Assembly: GCA_964409165.1 (NCBI GenBank)
Contig: CAYPCH010000152.1
Location: forward strand, 1-6,272
Source: CAYPCH01 sp964409165
GTDB taxonomy: Bacteria; Bacillota; Clostridia; Acetivibrionales; Acetivibrionaceae
DNA length: 6,272 bases
Direction: 5' to 3'
A program made the translations under genes and the position numbers. Positions 4,091 through 6,272 of the stretch are shown here, in pieces. The notes beneath the pieces were generated by a model. It made no database searches and was not told the origin of the DNA. It saw nothing but the letters and a program-made list of their open reading frames with translations. Within the stretch, counting starts at the first letter, position 1, and each line of letters opens with the position of its first letter.

Positions 4091-6220
4091 TCAACTCCCT
4101 TTCTTATTGTTTATGAACTCCATTTTGTAATTGATGTAGGTACCGGTGTCTTCAATTGAAACGTAGGCATCATAGGTTTTGCCTGTTTTTTCTGAATACA
4201 GGTTTGTTACTTTTGCTTTGCCCTTTTTGAGGATTTCTTTGGCTATTGCTTTTGTAAGGGATTTTTTCTTGGAGGTAAAGAACTTATCTTCTTTCCACAG
4301 GCTGAAGTTGCACTCCCTGCCGGAATCACAGTAGTAATTTGATTTTCCTTCATAGACGTTTTTACTGCAGCGGGGACAGCGTCCTATAACCTCCTTTTCT
4401 ATCCGGAACTTTTCATTGTCACCTTCCTTTAATTTGTATTCGTCTATCAGGCCTTTTACGAAGTCTGTTATGCTGTTGCAGAAATCGGTATAGTTTAAGG
4501 AGCCTTTTCTTATCTGTTCAAGCTTTTGTTCCCATTCGGCTGTGAGGCAGGGACTTTTGATTTTGTCCGGTACTACATCTATAAGAGAAAATGCTGCCGG
4601 AGTGGGCAGCAAATTTTTCTTTTTTCTTTCAATGAAGCCTGTTTTTATTATCCTTTCGATTATGCCGGCTCTTGTTGCCGGTGTTCCCAAGCCTATACCG
4701 GCAACATCCTTTTTTAAGGTTTCGTCTTCTATTGATCTTAAGGCATTTTCCATTGCCGACAGGAGTGTGTCTTCCGTATATGGCTTTGGAGGGGAAGTTA
4801 GTTTCTTTTTTGATGTAACAGGAATGTCGGGAATTATATCTCCCCGATTTAATTCGGGTATGCTGTCGCTGTAATCCGGATCTTTTTTGATTTCATCTTC
4901 CGAGTCTTTTGTTTTAAGTAACTCTGTCAGGTGATCCTGGATCTCTTTGAAACCTTTACTGGTTATTTGTTTTCCGGAGGCTGTAAATTCTATGTTTTCA
5001 ATTGTGACTGTTATGTCTGTCTTTATATATTCGTGCGGTATATATGCAGCAGCCAGGAGTTTATAGGTTATAAGGAGCAGTATATTCTTTTCGTTGTGGT
5101 TGAGGTCCGGTATTTTATCTATGGCATTGGTAGGTATTATTGCATGGTGATCTGTAACTTTTTTGTTATTAACAAGGGAAGATATATCTGCTTTGCTGAG
5201 GTCATAGCGTTCAGGTGTTTTTGGGTTTATAAAGTCGGTGGTCAGGATCTTTTGAATTACGTTTTTTGTGCTGTAGGACATATCCTCTGTCAGGTACCTG
5301 CTGTCTGTCCTGGGGTAGGTTATCAGTTTCTTTTCATACAGGTTTTGTGCTGCATCCAGGGTCTGCTGAGCAGATATGCCCAACAGCTTGTTTGCCTCTC
5401 TCTGCAGTGTGGTGAGGTCATATAATGCTGCCGGGTTTTCTTTACATGGTTTTTTGGTTATGTCTGACACAATGGCATTTTTGCCACTGCAGAGATTGAG
5501 GATACTTTTTGCCTCCGGTTCTGAGTTCACGCGTTTTGCTGCAATAAACCCTCCGCAGTCGGCAGATAATATGTAGTAAGGCTGAGGTTTGAAGTTGTCT
5601 AGTTCTCTCTGTCGTTCAACTATAAGGTTAATTGTAGGTGTCTGCACGCGGCCTATGTTGAGGGTTTTATTGTAAAGGCAGCTGAAGAGTCTTGATATGT
5701 TTATACCGACAAGCCAGTCGGCTTGAAGCCTTGATAGGGCAGAACAGTACAGGTTGTCATATTCACGGCCGTCCTTCATTTTTGATAGGCCTTCTTTGAT
5801 GGCCGATTCTTCCATGGAACTGATCCATAGTCTTTTGACAAGCTTTTTGGATCCTGTTTGATTGTAAACCAACCTGAATATTAGTTCGCCTTCGCGTCCT
5901 GCATCTGTAGCACATATTAATTCATCAACATCTGGCTTGTTTATGAGCTCTTTAATGGTCTCATATTGCAATTTGGTGCGGGTTGATACTTTGTACTCCC
6001 ATGGCTCAGGTATAATGGGCAGGGTTTCAGTTGACCACTTTTTGTACTGTTCGCTATAGTCTTCCGGCATTGCAGTTTCAATCAAGTGACCTACACACCA
6101 GGTCACATAATAGCTGTTGCCGGAGATAAAGCCAGACTCTCTTATTGTGGCACCAACGGCTTTTGCCAGCTCGTTTGCAACTGACGGTTTTTCCGCAATG
6201 ATAAGCTTATGACAAGTCAT
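4091..6220 (-). CDS. topB: DNA topoisomerase III (type IA), conjugative-element type
   Basis: This 709-residue protein relaxes and decatenates DNA by passing a single strand through a transient break. The N-terminal Toprim domain has IIAEKPSVA (Glu at about 10) and ATDAGREGE at about 104-112; the second Asp of the usual DxD is Gly, a form I have seen in TopB-like proteins of Gram-positive elements. The core follows with SRLQADWLVG (about 163-172), NIGRVQTPT (about 188-196) and the active-site block LITYPRTDS, with the catalytic Tyr at about 302. HHAIIPT (about 358-364) and GLGTPATRAGIIER (about 510-523) complete the family pattern. A C-terminal four-cysteine zinc-binding module lies at about 615-637 (CPRC, then two more Cys). 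Length fits TopB. GTG (6229) and ATG (6226) starts are possible, but the ATG at 6220 has AGAGG 8 bases upstream and puts the Toprim strand at the usual distance from the N-terminus. It is the first complete gene of the operon. Confidence 0.95.
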   Translation of the reverse strand: MTCHKLIIAEKPSVANELAKAVGATIRESGFISGNSYYVTWCVGHLIETAMPEDYSEQYKKWSTETLPIIPEPWEYKVSTRTKLQYETIKELINKPDVDELICATDAGREGELIFRLVYNQTGSKKLVKRLWISSMEESAIKEGLSKMKDGREYDNLYCSALSRLQADWLVGINISRLFSCLYNKTLNIGRVQTPTINLIVERQRELDNFKPQPYYILSADCGGFIAAKRVNSEPEAKSILNLCSGKNAIVSDITKKPCKENPAALYDLTTLQREANKLLGISAQQTLDAAQNLYEKKLITYPRTDSRYLTEDMSYSTKNVIQKILTTDFINPKTPERYDLSKADISSLVNNKKVTDHHAIIPTNAIDKIPDLNHNEKNILLLITYKLLAAAYIPHEYIKTDITVTIENIEFTASGKQITSKGFKEIQDHLTELLKTKDSEDEIKKDPDYSDSIPELNRGDIIPDIPVTSKKKLTSPPKPYTEDTLLSAMENALRSIEDETLKKDVAGIGLGTPATRAGIIERIIKTGFIERKKKNLLPTPAAFSLIDVVPDKIKSPCLTAEWEQKLEQIRKGSLNYTDFCNSITDFVKGLIDEYKLKEGDNEKFRIEKEVIGRCPRCSKNVYEGKSNYYCDSGRECNFSLWKEDKFFTSKKKSLTKAIAKEILKKGKAKVTNLYSEKTGKTYDAYVSIEDTGTYINYKMEFINNKKGS

Positions 6221-6224
6221 TTGC

Positions 6225-6233
6225 ATCACCTCT
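6225..6233 (-). promoter_or_regulatory. Ribosome binding site deciding the topB start
   Basis: AGAGGTGAT on the minus strand has its AGAGG core 8 bases before the ATG at 6220. The in-frame GTG (6229) and ATG (6226) overlap or crowd this element, so they are poorer starts. The remaining 39 bases to the window edge are AT-rich and show no convincing promoter. Confidence 0.7.
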
Positions 6234-6272
6234 GTTTATGTTTTTATTTTTATTGGGAAAGGATGATTATTT

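Noticed and set aside
4526..5576. Several plus-strand open frames opposite the topoisomerase gene
   Set aside because: They are antisense to a strongly conserved coding sequence, lack ribosome binding sites and have Cys- and Phe-rich compositions typical of shadow frames.
1..6272. CRISPR arrays, tRNA or rRNA genes, insertion sequences with terminal repeats
   Set aside because: No regularly spaced repeats, no tRNA-like cloverleaf or rRNA sequence, and no recognisable transposase with paired ends were seen.

Overview
The window reads as part of the backbone of an integrative and conjugative element (or a related conjugative plasmid) from a low-GC Gram-positive host, most likely a member of the Clostridia. 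The reasons are AT-rich DNA, strong AGGAGG-type ribosome binding sites, a Gram-positive lipoprotein signal, and a gene set typical of such elements: a TopB-type topoisomerase, an ArdC-like antirestriction protein, a transposon-transfer-assisting (TTRAP-like) small protein and a RadC-like JAB protein. No relaxase, integrase or type IV secretion gene is visible, so the assignment to an ICE is inference from gene content.

All eight well-supported genes lie on the minus strand and are read from right to left. They are: topoisomerase III (4091-6220); a small acidic hypothetical protein (3832-4086); a lipoprotein with a lipocalin-like fold signature (3348-3806); an unknown charged, probably helical protein (2800-3291); the ArdC-like protein (1646-2761); the TTRAP-like protein (1417-1644); an 82-residue protein resembling the N-terminal domain of the neighbouring RadC protein (990-1238); and the RadC-like protein (245-985). 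Most are separated by less than 60 bases and each has its own Shine-Dalgarno site, so they look like one long operon. A probable rho-independent terminator (179-225) closes it.

The only sizeable gap inside the operon is 1239-1416. It holds a perfect 20-bp inverted repeat with an 8-base loop, next to a 57-base GC-rich block (about 75% GC) that can fold in alternative ways. A 10-bp direct repeat brackets the whole structure. It is the best candidate here for an undescribed cis-acting element or structured RNA. The left 177 bases carry a plus-strand frame open from the window edge, possibly the end of a convergent gene.

Two protein-level observations stand out. Three otherwise unrelated proteins (RadC-like, ArdC-like and the small acidic protein) share a short motif of the form [S/T]-[I/M]-x-x-R-[I/F]-x-x-A-[K/R], starting 30-32 residues before the C-terminus in each, and all three end in arginine. 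The 82-residue protein aligns with the N-terminal domain of the RadC-like protein encoded just downstream, which suggests a local duplication. Functionally the set fits establishment and processing of transferred DNA: strand decatenation (TopB), protection from restriction (ArdC), transfer assistance (TTRAP) and a RadC accessory protein.
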